This document shows positions 52,109 through 61,467 of a DNA stretch of 64,000 nucleotides, piece by piece. The position numbers and the translations under genes are program-made. This DNA comes from Nocardioides sp. BGMRC 2183 (GTDB lineage Bacteria > Actinomycetota > Actinomycetes > Propionibacteriales > Nocardioidaceae): the NCBI GenBank assembly GCA_008123405.1, contig VSSA01000003.1:186001-250000 (forward strand). The letters are read 5' to 3'. Every line of letters begins with the position of its first letter. The first letter of the stretch is position 1. The notes beneath the pieces are model-generated. The model worked only from the letters and a program-made list of their open reading frames with translations, ran no database searches and was not told where the DNA came from.

Positions 52109-52141
52109 AAAAAGCACGAAGCCCCAGGTCATCCCTGGGGC
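52109..52141 (-). terminator. Rho-independent terminator of tRNA-Leu
   Basis: On the minus strand GCCCCAGG (52141-52134) pairs with CCTGGGGC (52128-52121) around a 5-nt loop, then TTCGTGC and a run of five T (52113-52109). It lies 9 bp past the tRNA 3' end. Confidence 0.8.
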
Positions 52142-52149
52142 CTCTCACG

Positions 52150-52233
52150 TGCGCGAGGGGGGAGTTGAACCCCCACGTCCTTTCGGACACACGGACCTGA
52201 ACCGTGCGCGTCTGCCTATTCCGCCACTCGCGC
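52150..52233 (-). tRNA. leuT: tRNA-Leu (anticodon CAG)
   Basis: 84 nt on the minus strand. Acceptor arms GCGCGAG (52233-52227) and CTCGCGC (52157-52151) pair perfectly; discriminator A at 52150, CCA not encoded. The anticodon loop TTCAGGT gives CAG; a long variable arm (TGTCCGAAAGGACG) and T-arm GGGGGTTCAACTCCCCC mark a type II tRNA. A tRNA-Leu beside fhaA is usual near actinobacterial oriC. Confidence 0.96.
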
Positions 52234-52446
52234 TTGAAGCGGCGTCAATCTATCCCAGGCGGGTCGCCGAACCCAAACCGGGGACCCTCACCGGTCCCGC
52301 CGAGGTGTAGGCATGGCGCTCGCAGGGCGCGGTGGATCCCGGGATGGAACCGATGCCCCGATACGATCGAGCGATCGACCGTGTCACATGTCGGCTGATC
52401 GCCGGCGACCAGCGAGAAGGACGAGCAGGAGAGGAGCCGACGAGCC

Positions 52447-53175
52447 GTGCGCGGACTACAGCGTTTCGAGCAGCGCCTGGAACAGGCGATCTCCGGCGTC
52501 TTCGCCCGCACCTTCCGCTCCGCGGTCCAGCCGGTCGAGATCGCAGCGGCACTGCAGCGCGAACTGGACAACAAGGCACAGGTGATCTCGCGTGAGCGGC
52601 GGATGGTGCCCAACAGCTTCCATGTCGAACTGGCGCCGAGCGATCTGGAGCGGATGTCCGGCTACACCGGCACGCTGTCCGAGGAGTTGCGTGACCAGCT
52701 CAAGGACCACGCCGACCAGCAGGGCTACGTCTTCCCGGGCCAGGTGAAGATCGACTTCACCGACGCCGACGACCTCACCACGGGTCGGTTCCGGGTGCTG
52801 AGCAAGGCGGAGGCGGCGGTGAGCGGGTCACGGCGTCCGGCCGCCGACAGTACGCCGTCGAACGTCGTCCTCGAGGTCAACGGCACGCACCACCCGCTGA
52901 CCCCACCCGGCCTGGTGGTCGGTCGTGGCAGTGAGGCCGACATCCGGATCAACGACCCCGGTGTGAGCCGTCGGCACGCACAGTTCCTGATCACCACCGG
53001 GTCCGCCGCCGGCGCGTCCGGACTGCACATCGAGGTGCACGACATGGGTTCCACCAACGGGATCCGGGTCGACGGCCAGAAGGTCCCGCACGCCGTGCTG
53101 CGCAACGGCACCCGGGTCCAGATCGGCCACACCTCCCTGACCGTCCGCGTGACCGAGGAGAGCGCCGGTGTCTGA
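52447..53175 (+). CDS. fhaA: FHA-domain protein FhaA
   Basis: 242 residues. An N-terminal FhaA domain (DUF3662: LQRFEQRLEQAISGVFARTF, residues about 1-115) is joined by a short linker to a C-terminal FHA domain (about 135-238): VVGRGSEADIRI, PGVSRRHAQF and DMGSTNGIRVDG carry the Arg/Ser/His/Asn phosphothreonine-binding residues. GTG at 52447; the purine-rich GGAGAGGAG is 12-19 bp upstream, a long spacing. In mycobacteria FhaA binds phosphorylated PknB partners and MviN/PbpA. First gene of the cluster, 213 bp after the tRNA gene. Confidence 0.95.
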   Translation: MRGLQRFEQRLEQAISGVFARTFRSAVQPVEIAAALQRELDNKAQVISRERRMVPNSFHVELAPSDLERMSGYTGTLSEELRDQLKDHADQQGYVFPGQVKIDFTDADDLTTGRFRVLSKAEAAVSGSRRPAADSTPSNVVLEVNGTHHPLTPPGLVVGRGSEADIRINDPGVSRRHAQFLITTGSAAGASGLHIEVHDMGSTNGIRVDGQKVPHAVLRNGTRVQIGHTSLTVRVTEESAGV

Positions 53176-53647
53176 GCTGACCCTGTTCCTGGTCCGGATC
53201 GCCTACCTGGCGATCCTGTGGATCTTCGTGCTGTCGGCGATCTCGGTGATCCGCTCCGACATGTTCGGCGCCCGGGTCCCCACACCGGCCGCCGCCCCGC
53301 CACAGCCGGGCAACCAGAAGAAGAAAAAGAAGGCGGCGCCGAAGCAGAAGCGGGGCACCCCCACCCAGGCCGTCGTCGTGCAAGGCGTCAACTCCGGGAT
53401 CATCGCGGACCTGGCCGCCGCGCCGATCCTGATCGGACGCGGCAACGACGCGGCGATCAAGCTCGACGACGACTACGTCTCCACCCGGCACGCCCGGATC
53501 GTCGCCTCCGGCGACCAGTGGTACGTCGAAGACCTCGGCTCCACCAACGGCACCTACCTCGGTAGCCAGCGCATCACCCAGCCGGTCCCGATCGGACTCG
53601 GCTCGCAGGTCCGGATCGGCAAGACCATCGTGGAGCTGAGGAAGTAG
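53168..53647 (+). CDS. fhaB: FHA-domain protein FhaB (FipA)
   Basis: 159 residues with an N-terminal membrane helix (LFLVRIAYLAILWIFVLSAI), a very basic linker (KKKKKAAPKQKR), and an FHA domain: ILIGRGNDAAIKLDD, VSTRHARI and LGSTNGTYLG. GTG at 53168 overlaps fhaA by 8 bp. It recruits phosphothreonine proteins to the membrane at the division/elongation machinery. Confidence 0.95.
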   Translation: MSELTLFLVRIAYLAILWIFVLSAISVIRSDMFGARVPTPAAAPPQPGNQKKKKKAAPKQKRGTPTQAVVVQGVNSGIIADLAAAPILIGRGNDAAIKLDDDYVSTRHARIVASGDQWYVEDLGSTNGTYLGSQRITQPVPIGLGSQVRIGKTIVELRK

Positions 53648-55015
53648 ATGACGTCGAGCGACCCGACTCCCCCGCCGCCCCCCGCGGCGAGCGGAGCACT
53701 AGAGGGCGGTCTCCGGCTGCGGTTCCACGCGGTCTCCGACGTCGGTCGGGTGCGCAAGGACAACCAGGACTCCGGGTACGCCGGGCCGTGGCTGCTCGCC
53801 GTCTGCGACGGCGTCGGTGGCGCCGCCCGCGGCGACATCGCCTCCAGCACCGCGATCAACGAGCTGCGGCACCTCGACGTACCTCCGGACGGCGCCGACC
53901 TGATCACCCGGGTCAGCGACGGCCTGCACGAGGCCCATGACTCGATCGGCAGCCAGGTCGACCACGATCCGGCGCTGAACGGCACCTCCACCACCGCGAC
54001 CCTCGGTCTCTTCGACGGCGCCCGCCTGGCCATCGGCCACGTCGGCGACTCCCGCGCCTACCTGCTTCGCGACGGCGAGATCTCGCAGCTGACCAGCGAC
54101 CACACCTTCGTCCAGAGCCTGATCGACGAGGGCCGGATCACCGAGGCAGAGGCGCGGGTGCACCCGCACCGCAACCTGATCCTCAAGGCCCTCGACGGTC
54201 TGCACGACGTGGAGCCCGACCTCTTCCAGCTCGAGCTGGTCGCCGGCGACCGACTCTTCGTCTGCAGCGACGGCGCCTGCGGTGTCCTCGAGGACGACCG
54301 GATCGCCGCCATCCTCGCCGATGGCAGCCCCGAGTTCGCCGCCATCGAGATGGTCCGCGCCAGCCTGGACGCCGGCAGCTCCGACAACGTCACCTGCGTG
54401 ATCGCCGAGGTGCTCGCCGCCACCGACGAGGACCCGGGGGTTTCCGCGCAGCAGCCGCAGGTCGTGGGCGCCGCCGCCGAGCCCCAGCGACGGTTGCCGC
54501 GCGCGCTCTTCCGCGGACACCGCAGCGGCGACACCGGCGAGCTCGAGCCGATCGACGCGGAGATCCCCGACGGCATCGACTACGCGATCCGCGCCGACCC
54601 GCCGATCGACCCGGAGGCCTACCGCTACGCCCCGCGCGCCCCGCGCCGCTTCACCTGGCTGCGTCGGCTCTTCACCCTCGCCCTGCTGGCCGGGGTGGCG
54701 TGGGGCCTGCTCGCCGGCGGCTACTGGTGGACCCAACAGCAGTACTACGTCGGCGAGACCAACGGACAGGTCGCGATCTTCCGTGGCGTCGACGGCATCC
54801 CCGGCCTCTCCAGCGTCTACATGACCAGCGACCTGGCGGTGGAGGACCTGAAGGAGACCGCCCGGATGGACGTCGAGGACGGGATCGCGGCCAGCGACCT
54901 GGACGACGCCACCGAGACGGTCGAGCGACTCGCCTCGACCATGGTCGGTGAGGACGAGGAGACGCCGACCCCCCTCGACCCGTCCTCCCCCACCGGCTCG
55001 GGCGCACGGGGTTGA
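53648..55015 (+). CDS. pstP: Ser/Thr phosphatase PstP (PP2C/PPM family)
   Basis: 455 residues; reverses PknA/PknB phosphorylation. PPM motifs: VRKDNQDSGYAG, CDGVGGAARGD, GDSRAYLLRDG, SDGACGVL and GSSDNVTCVIAE, containing the metal-binding aspartates. A single membrane helix at about 341-361 (FTLALLAGVAWGLLAGGYWW) is followed by an extracytoplasmic tail with Asp/Glu-rich ending. ATG 53648 is directly after the fhaB stop. The end overlaps the rodA start. Confidence 0.96.
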   Translation: MTSSDPTPPPPPAASGALEGGLRLRFHAVSDVGRVRKDNQDSGYAGPWLLAVCDGVGGAARGDIASSTAINELRHLDVPPDGADLITRVSDGLHEAHDSIGSQVDHDPALNGTSTTATLGLFDGARLAIGHVGDSRAYLLRDGEISQLTSDHTFVQSLIDEGRITEAEARVHPHRNLILKALDGLHDVEPDLFQLELVAGDRLFVCSDGACGVLEDDRIAAILADGSPEFAAIEMVRASLDAGSSDNVTCVIAEVLAATDEDPGVSAQQPQVVGAAAEPQRRLPRALFRGHRSGDTGELEPIDAEIPDGIDYAIRADPPIDPEAYRYAPRAPRRFTWLRRLFTLALLAGVAWGLLAGGYWWTQQQYYVGETNGQVAIFRGVDGIPGLSSVYMTSDLAVEDLKETARMDVEDGIAASDLDDATETVERLASTMVGEDEETPTPLDPSSPTGSGARG

Positions 55016-56448
55016 TCGGAGTGCCCCAGAACTCGGCCCTGATGGGCTTCGTGCACCGCCGCCGGCGGGGAGCGGAGCTCTTCCTCCTGATCCTCGCCCT
55101 GATCGTCGGGATCGGCGCCTACGCCGTGGTCGGCCTCGGCGTCGACGGCGAGGTCCCCACCAACCTGATCGGGTACGGCGGCTGGCTGACGTTGCTGATC
55201 ATCGCGGCCCACGTGACGGTCCGCCTCGTCGCGCCGTACGCCGACCCGGTGCTGCTCCCCGTCGTCGCCGCCCTCAACGGGCTCGGCCTCGCGGTCATCC
55301 ATCGCATCGACCTCGCCGTGGACACCTCCGACGCGAGCCGCCAGCTGATGTGGATGACCCTCGGGGTCGCCCTCTTCATCGGCACGCTGGTCCTGATCCG
55401 CGACCACCGCGTGCTCGGCCGCTACACCTACACCTTCGGCCTGAGCGCGATCATCCTGCTGATCCTGCCGATGCTCCCGGGCATCGGCAACGAGGTGAAC
55501 GGCGCCCGGATCTGGATCAAGCTCGGTCCGCTCAGCTTCCAACCCGGCGAGGTCGCCAAGGTGCTGCTGGTGCTGGCGTTCGCCGGCTACCTGGTGCAGC
55601 ACCGCGACGCCCTCGCCCTGGCCGGACGCCGGTTCCTCTTCATCGACCTGCCCCGCGGCCGGGACCTCGGCCCGATCCTCGCGATGTGGGGCGTCAGCAT
55701 GGCGATCCTGGTCCTGCAGAAGGACCTCGGCTCCAGCCTGCTCTTCTTCGGCCTCTTCCTGGTGATGCTCTACGTGGCGACCGAGCGGCCGGGGTGGCTC
55801 TTCGTTGGCGGCGGCCTCTTCCTGGCCGGCGCGGTGGCGGCGTACGCACTGGTCCCGCACGTGCAGCAGCGGGTGGATATCTGGCTCGACCCGTTCGCGG
55901 ACCCCAACGGCGACGGCTACCAGCTGGTGCAGAGCCTCTACGCCTTCTCCTGGGGCGGCATGATCGGCCGCGGTCTCGGCGAGGGAATGCTGACCCTCGG
56001 CTCCGGCGACAACGTGCACCTGCGGGTGCCGGAGGCGCACAACGACTTCATCATGGCGATCATCGGCGAGGAGCTCGGGCTCACTGGCGTGATGGCGGTG
56101 CTGCTGATGTACGGCCTGATCGTGGAGCGGGCGCTGCGCGCGGCGCTGATCTCCCGCGACGGCTTCGGCAAGCTGGTCGCGGTCGGCCTGGGCACCGTCA
56201 TCGCGATCCAGGTGTTCGTGGTCACCGGCGGCGTCAGCCGACTGGTGCCGCTGACCGGCCTCACCACCCCCTTCCTCTCCGCTGGCGGCTCCTCACTGGT
56301 GGCCAACTGGGTGATCATCGCGCTGCTGCTGCGGATCTCCGACCAAGCCCGGCGGCCCGCACCACCGGTGGACCAACCCGCCGAGGACCCCGACCAACTC
56401 GACACCCAGATCGTCAAAGTGATGCCGCGAGAGGAGGCCAGCAGGTGA
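55012..56448 (+). CDS. rodA: Shape/elongation SEDS protein RodA
   Basis: 478 residues with about ten membrane helices; a peptidoglycan polymerase of the SEDS family. Signature LRVPEAHNDFIMAIIGEELG and the C-terminal FLSAGGSSLVANWVIIALLL are FtsW/RodA/SpoVE motifs. TTG at 55012 overlaps the pstP stop as TTGA; GTG at 55021 is the alternative. Works with the transpeptidase PbpA encoded next (GTGA overlap). Confidence 0.94.
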   Translation: MIGVPQNSALMGFVHRRRRGAELFLLILALIVGIGAYAVVGLGVDGEVPTNLIGYGGWLTLLIIAAHVTVRLVAPYADPVLLPVVAALNGLGLAVIHRIDLAVDTSDASRQLMWMTLGVALFIGTLVLIRDHRVLGRYTYTFGLSAIILLILPMLPGIGNEVNGARIWIKLGPLSFQPGEVAKVLLVLAFAGYLVQHRDALALAGRRFLFIDLPRGRDLGPILAMWGVSMAILVLQKDLGSSLLFFGLFLVMLYVATERPGWLFVGGGLFLAGAVAAYALVPHVQQRVDIWLDPFADPNGDGYQLVQSLYAFSWGGMIGRGLGEGMLTLGSGDNVHLRVPEAHNDFIMAIIGEELGLTGVMAVLLMYGLIVERALRAALISRDGFGKLVAVGLGTVIAIQVFVVTGGVSRLVPLTGLTTPFLSAGGSSLVANWVIIALLLRISDQARRPAPPVDQPAEDPDQLDTQIVKVMPREEASR

Positions 56449-57956
56449 ACAAGCCGATCCGCTCCGTCTCGCTCTTCTGCCTGGTGCTCTTCGTCGCCCT
56501 GATGGTCAACGTGACCTACCTGCAGTTCTGGAAGGCCGAGGACTACAACAACGACGCGGCCAACGCCCGCGCCGCCGAGGCCTCCTTCAGCCGCGAGCGG
56601 GGCCTGATCCTGGTCGGCCAGGACCCGGTGGCTCGGAGCAAGCCCGTCGACGACCGCTACGAGTACCTCCGGGTCTATCCGCGCCCGTTCCAGTACGCCC
56701 CCGTCACCGGCTACCTGCAGCTGGGCAGCCAGACCGGCATCGAGCGCTCACAGAACGCGATCCTCTCCGGGGAGGACCCGCGACTCTTCGTCAACCGGCT
56801 GGTCGACATGCTCCAGGGCGAGACCAACAAGGGCGGCAACGTGAAGCTGACCCTGGACCCGCAGGCGCAGAAGGCGGCGTTCGACAAGCTGCTGGAGACC
56901 ATCGGCCCCGATGGCGAGGGCTCCGTGGTGGCCATCGAGCCGAAGACCGGCCGGGTGCTGGCGATGGTCTCGCTGCCCACCTACGACCCCAACAAGCTGG
57001 CCAGCCACGACGCCACGGTCCGCACCGAGGCATACGCCGCGCTGGACGCCGACGACCGGGAGCCGCTGCTCAACCGCGCGGTGCAGACCCGCCTCTTCCC
57101 CGGGTCGACGTTCAAGATCGTGACCGCCGCGGCAGCCATCGAGAACGGGCTCTACCAGGTGGGCGACAACGTGCCGTCGGGGGCGGCGTACCAACTGCCG
57201 GGGACCACCGGTGAGCAGAACGTGGTGGACAACGAGGGCCGCTACCTCTGCGACGCCGAGGAGGTCTCCTTCGAGACGGCGATGGCGCAGTCCTGCAACA
57301 CCGCCTTCGCCAAGATGGCCGTCGAGCTCGGCCCGGAGAAGATGCGCGAGACCGCTGAGGCGTTCGGGTTCAACAGCGACTACCTGCTCGACCTGCCCGG
57401 CCAGGTGCAGTCGGTCTATCCGACCGAGGTGGTCGACGTGATCGACGGGGAGCCGCAGGAGCCGCGCGAGCTCAACGACGCCGAGACCGCCCGGACCGGC
57501 TTCGGCCAGTTCGACGTCCAGTCCACGCCGCTGCAGATGGCGATGGTGGGCGCGGCGCTGGCGAACCAGGGCAGCTTGATGCGTCCCTACACCGTGGACG
57601 AGGTGCAGACCGCCGACTACCAGACTCTCGAGGCGACCGATCCCGACGAGCTGCGTCAGGCGGTCTCCCCGGAGACGGCCAGCCAGGTCACCGAGCTGAT
57701 GGTCGACACGGTCGCCAGCGGCACTGCCTATCCGGCCGCGATCGCCGGTCGAGACGTCGCCGGCAAGACCGGCACCGCCCAGCGCGGCATCGAGGGAGCG
57801 CCGCCGTACGGCTGGTTCGTCTCGTTCGCGCCGGCGGAGAACGCTGAGGTCGCTGTCTCGGTGATGATTCAGGAAGCACCCGGCAAGGAGATCGCCGGCG
57901 GCCAGCTCGGCGGGCCGATCGCCAAGGCCGTGATGGAAGCGGTGATGGAGAAGTGA
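56445..57956 (+). CDS. pbpA: Class B penicillin-binding protein PbpA
   Basis: 503 residues from GTG 56445, 7 bp after GAGGAGG and overlapping the rodA stop. A frame reaching much further upstream is a shadow of rodA and is rejected. One N-terminal membrane helix (VSLFCLVLFVALMVNVTYLQ), a dimerisation domain, and a transpeptidase domain with SxxK GSTFK (Ser221), SxN SCN (Ser283) and KTG (Lys441, GKTGTAQ). Cross-links peptidoglycan in the RodA complex. Confidence 0.96.
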   Translation: MNKPIRSVSLFCLVLFVALMVNVTYLQFWKAEDYNNDAANARAAEASFSRERGLILVGQDPVARSKPVDDRYEYLRVYPRPFQYAPVTGYLQLGSQTGIERSQNAILSGEDPRLFVNRLVDMLQGETNKGGNVKLTLDPQAQKAAFDKLLETIGPDGEGSVVAIEPKTGRVLAMVSLPTYDPNKLASHDATVRTEAYAALDADDREPLLNRAVQTRLFPGSTFKIVTAAAAIENGLYQVGDNVPSGAAYQLPGTTGEQNVVDNEGRYLCDAEEVSFETAMAQSCNTAFAKMAVELGPEKMRETAEAFGFNSDYLLDLPGQVQSVYPTEVVDVIDGEPQEPRELNDAETARTGFGQFDVQSTPLQMAMVGAALANQGSLMRPYTVDEVQTADYQTLEATDPDELRQAVSPETASQVTELMVDTVASGTAYPAAIAGRDVAGKTGTAQRGIEGAPPYGWFVSFAPAENAEVAVSVMIQEAPGKEIAGGQLGGPIAKAVMEAVMEK

Positions 57957-59452
57957 CCGAGAACAGCACCCCCAGGTACGTCGACCAGGCCCACCGCTAC
58001 CGGCTCGACTCCCGTATCGCCACTGGTGGGATGGGTGTCGTCTGGCGCGCCACCGACACTCGGCTCAACCGCACCGTCGCGGTCAAGGTGCTCAAGAGCG
58101 AGTACGCCGACGACACCACCTTCCGGACCCGCTTCGAGACCGAGGCCCGCAGCGCCGCCGCCCTGCACCACCCGGGCATCGCCGGGATCTTCGACTACTC
58201 CACCGAGGGCAGCAGCGAGAGCCAGGCGCCCTTCCTGGTCATGGAGTACGTCGACGGCGAGCCGCTCTCCACCCTGCTCGCGCAGGCGAAGGAGGCCGGC
58301 CGGCCGCTGGACCCTGCCGTGGTCACCGACCTGATCGCACAGACCGCCGACGCGCTCGCGGTCGCCCATGCTGCCGGCATCGTGCACCGCGACATCAAGC
58401 CGGCCAACCTCCTGGTCACCCCGGACCGCCGGGTGAAGATCACCGACTTCGGCATCGCCCGTGCGGGCGACGCCACCGCGATCACCCGGACCGGCGCGGT
58501 GATGGGCACCCCGCAGTACCTCTCACCGGAGCAGGCACGCGGCAACCCCTCCACACCCGCCTCCGACGTCTACAGCCTCGGTGTGGTCGCCTTCGAGTGC
58601 CTGGCCGGCAAGCGCCCCTTCGAGGCGGAGACGCCGGTGGCCACCGTGCTGGCGCACCTGCAGCAGCCGGTCCCGGACCTGCCCGAGGAGGTGCCCGCCG
58701 ACCTGGCCGAGGTGGTGAAGCGGGCGATGGCCAAGGAGCCGGGTGACCGGTTCTCCGACGGCGCCGCGTTCGCCGCTGCACTGCGCGACCCGTCGGCCGC
58801 GGCGGCGATGACCGGTCCGGTCACGGCCGTCCTGCCCCAGACCGGAGTGCTGCCGGTGCCCGGCACCGGGCCGGTGCCCGACGTGGGCAGCCTGGACCCG
58901 GTGGCGCCGTACGAAGGCGAGGACGAGGACGAGGAGAAGAAGGGATTCCCGTGGGGTGTCCTGATCGCCGTGATCCTGCTCGTGCTCGGGATCGTGCTGG
59001 TGGCCTGGCTGCTGCTGGGCGGTGACGACGACCCGGCCGACGAGCGGGACGACACGGCACGTCCCACCCGCAGCACCGAGACCACGGCCAGCTCGTCGCC
59101 GACCGAGGCCAGCACCACCCCGACCACCGAGGACACCACGACCACGTTGAACGCGAACGACTACATCGGCCGGGACTACCGCCAGGTCGAGGACGAGCTG
59201 TCCGGCCTCGGGTTCCGGGTCCGGCTCGAGGAGGCGTCCAACAACGGCGACCACGAGGCCGACATCGTCTCGGCGGTCAACCCGTCAGGCACCGTCAACG
59301 AGGGCGAGCTGATCACCGTCACCTACTGGGGACCGGCACCGGAGCCGACCACCGAGCCCACCTCGGAGGCCACGTCGGAGACCACCAGCCAGGCCCCCTC
59401 GCAGACCCCACCGACCGATCTCAGCACCCCCGGTGAGGAGGGCTCCTCATGA
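57953..59452 (+). CDS. pknA: Ser/Thr protein kinase PknA with one PASTA-like domain
   Basis: 499 residues. Kinase: ATGGMGVVW glycine loop, Lys45 (VAVKVL), HRDIKPANLL (Asp147), DFGIAR (Asp165), GTPQYLSPEQA. A membrane helix at about 335-357 (GVLIAVILLVLGIVLVAWLL) is followed by a Thr/Ser-rich linker and a PASTA-like unit (about 404-465, YIGRDYRQVEDELSGLGFRV), then a Pro/Thr tail. Mycobacterial PknA has no PASTA, but other actinobacteria do. GTG at 57953 overlaps pbpA by GTGA. Confidence 0.94.
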   Translation: MTENSTPRYVDQAHRYRLDSRIATGGMGVVWRATDTRLNRTVAVKVLKSEYADDTTFRTRFETEARSAAALHHPGIAGIFDYSTEGSSESQAPFLVMEYVDGEPLSTLLAQAKEAGRPLDPAVVTDLIAQTADALAVAHAAGIVHRDIKPANLLVTPDRRVKITDFGIARAGDATAITRTGAVMGTPQYLSPEQARGNPSTPASDVYSLGVVAFECLAGKRPFEAETPVATVLAHLQQPVPDLPEEVPADLAEVVKRAMAKEPGDRFSDGAAFAAALRDPSAAAAMTGPVTAVLPQTGVLPVPGTGPVPDVGSLDPVAPYEGEDEDEEKKGFPWGVLIAVILLVLGIVLVAWLLLGGDDDPADERDDTARPTRSTETTASSSPTEASTTPTTEDTTTTLNANDYIGRDYRQVEDELSGLGFRVRLEEASNNGDHEADIVSAVNPSGTVNEGELITVTYWGPAPEPTTEPTSEATSETTSQAPSQTPPTDLSTPGEEGSS

Positions 59453-61467
59453 GCACCGGCTCCGACTCCGGCATCGTCGGCGGGCGCTATCAGCTCGGCG
59501 AGCTGCTCGGCCGTGGCGGCATGGCCGAGGTCCGCAAGGGCACCGACAACCGGCTCGGCCGGGTGGTGGCGGTCAAGCGGCTGCGCACCGACCTGGCCAG
59601 CGACGCCACGTTCCAGGCCCGGTTCCGCCGCGAGGCACAGTCCTCGGCGTCGCTGAACCACCCGGCGATCGTCGCCGTCTACGACACCGGCGAGGAGCCG
59701 GCCGCCGACGGCGAGACCGTCCAGCCCTACATCGTGATGGAGTACGTCGCCGGGCGGACGCTGCGCGACATCCTCCGTGAGGGCCGCAAGATCCTCCCCG
59801 AGCGCGCCATGGAGATCACCTCCGGTGTCCTCTCCGCGCTGGACTACAGCCACCGCGCCGGCATCATCCACCGCGACATCAAGCCCGGCAACGTGATGCT
59901 GACGCCGTCGGGCGACGTGAAGGTGATGGACTTCGGGATCGCCCGCGCGATCAGCGACGCGGCCTCCTCGATGACCCAGACCGCCGCGGTCGTCGGCACC
60001 GCTCAGTACCTCTCCCCCGAACAGGCGCGCGGGGAGACGGTGGACTCCCGCTCCGACGTCTACTCCGCCGGCTGCCTGCTCTACGAGCTGCTCACCGGCA
60101 GGCCGCCGTTCGTCGGCGACTCCCCGGTCGCGGTGGCCTATCAGCACGTCCGGGAGCCGGTCGTGGCACCGTCCCAGCACGACCCCGACCTGGCGCCCGA
60201 GATCGACGCGATCGTGATGAAGGCGCTGGCCAAGCGGGTCGAGGACCGCTACCAGTCGGCGGCGGCGATGCGCAGCGACATCGAGCGCTACCTCGCCGGC
60301 CGCCCGGTGTCCGCGGTGATCCCGGCCGCCGCCCCCGTGCCCGTCCCGGAGACCGCGGTGGTCGCCGCCGCCGGCGACTCCGGTGCCGACGGCGGGGACG
60401 AGCCGGCCGTCGAGGAGGAGTCGGGGCGGAAGGGGAAGGTGGCCCTGATCGTGGTGATCGGGCTGCTGATCGCGGCGCTGCTGGTCACTGCCTTCGTCGT
60501 CTGGCCGAAGCTCTTCCCGGCTGCAGACCCCGAAGTCCGCGTGCCCGACCTCTTCCGGATGTCGGAGTCGGACGCCCGCGACGCGATCACCGACCGCGGA
60601 CTGCGGGTCGGCGACGTCACGCTCCGCAACGACGACGAGATCGAGGCCGGCCTGGTCATCGAGCAGAGTCCCGACGGCGAGGAGTATGTGCCCGAGGACA
60701 GCGAGGTCGACCTGATCGTCTCCGCCGGTCCGGGCGAGTTCCCGCTCCCCGACGTCACCGACCTCAAGCGCAAGGCAGCCGTCGACGAGCTGATCGGCGC
60801 CGGCGTCGCGCGCCGCAACATCTCCGAGACCCAGTGCGACACCGACGACCCGGCGGGCACCGTGGTCGAGCAGGAGCCGCGGGGCGGCACCTCGGTGACC
60901 AAGGACGCCGCCATCACCATCTGCATCTCCGACGGCCCGGAGGAGGTCCCGAACGTGGAGGGCCTGAAGCAGAACCAGGCGATCAACCAGATCAAGGCTG
61001 CCGGCTTCAACCCGGTGGTGAAGGACGATCCCGGCGACGCGAACAACCCGAAGGGCACCGTCGTGGACCAGGTCCCCGCAGGCGGGGAGAAGCGGGTCCA
61101 GGACACCGACGTCGTCATCTTCGTCTCCACCTTCGTCGAGCCCAAGGACAACGACGACGACGGCCTGACCAACGACGAGGAGAAGGATCTCGGCACCAAG
61201 CCGGGCAACCCGGACACCGACGGGGACGGTCTCGACGACGGCGACGAGGTCGACGCCGGGACCGACCCGCTCAACGCCGACTCCGACGGTGACGGCATCA
61301 GCGACGGCGACGAGGTGGACGGCGGGTCCGACCCGCTGGACCCGACCAGCATCCCGACCGAACTGCCGCCGGGGAACGGCCGGGTGCCACCCGCGTTGAC
61401 CGCGGGCTCGTCCCGGGTCAGCGGGGCAGCAAGGGCTCGGCGTACCGCATCTCGTGGACGCCGGTGA
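59449..61467 (+). CDS. pknB: Ser/Thr protein kinase PknB with PASTA and a C-terminal TSP3-like repeat
   Basis: 672 residues. Kinase: LGRGGMAEV loop, Lys43, HRDIKPGN (Asp143), DFGIAR (Asp161). A membrane helix at about 331-356 is followed by three PASTA domains (about 363-565: VRVPDLFRMSESDARD, LPDVTDLKRKAAVDEL, VPNVEGLKQNQAINQI), which bind muropeptides. Then residues about 566-640 are three Asp-rich repeats (NDDDGLTNDEEKDLGT, NPDTDGDGLDDGDEVDAG, ADSDGDGISDGDEVDGG), a thrombospondin-type-3-like calcium-binding pattern that PknB does not normally have. The last ~30 residues are basic and low-complexity and overlap the convergent gene by 50 bp, so the exact end could be affected by a frameshift. 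ATG at 59449 overlaps pknA. Confidence 0.93.
   Translation: MSTGSDSGIVGGRYQLGELLGRGGMAEVRKGTDNRLGRVVAVKRLRTDLASDATFQARFRREAQSSASLNHPAIVAVYDTGEEPAADGETVQPYIVMEYVAGRTLRDILREGRKILPERAMEITSGVLSALDYSHRAGIIHRDIKPGNVMLTPSGDVKVMDFGIARAISDAASSMTQTAAVVGTAQYLSPEQARGETVDSRSDVYSAGCLLYELLTGRPPFVGDSPVAVAYQHVREPVVAPSQHDPDLAPEIDAIVMKALAKRVEDRYQSAAAMRSDIERYLAGRPVSAVIPAAAPVPVPETAVVAAAGDSGADGGDEPAVEEESGRKGKVALIVVIGLLIAALLVTAFVVWPKLFPAADPEVRVPDLFRMSESDARDAITDRGLRVGDVTLRNDDEIEAGLVIEQSPDGEEYVPEDSEVDLIVSAGPGEFPLPDVTDLKRKAAVDELIGAGVARRNISETQCDTDDPAGTVVEQEPRGGTSVTKDAAITICISDGPEEVPNVEGLKQNQAINQIKAAGFNPVVKDDPGDANNPKGTVVDQVPAGGEKRVQDTDVVIFVSTFVEPKDNDDDGLTNDEEKDLGTKPGNPDTDGDGLDDGDEVDAGTDPLNADSDGDGISDGDEVDGGSDPLDPTSIPTELPPGNGRVPPALTAGSSRVSGAARARRTASRGRR

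Noticed and set aside
54948-57956. A long frame starting inside rodA and continuing through pbpA
   Set aside because: The first ~500 codons are Arg/Pro-rich and out of frame with rodA; pbpA starts at GTG 56445 with a ribosome site.
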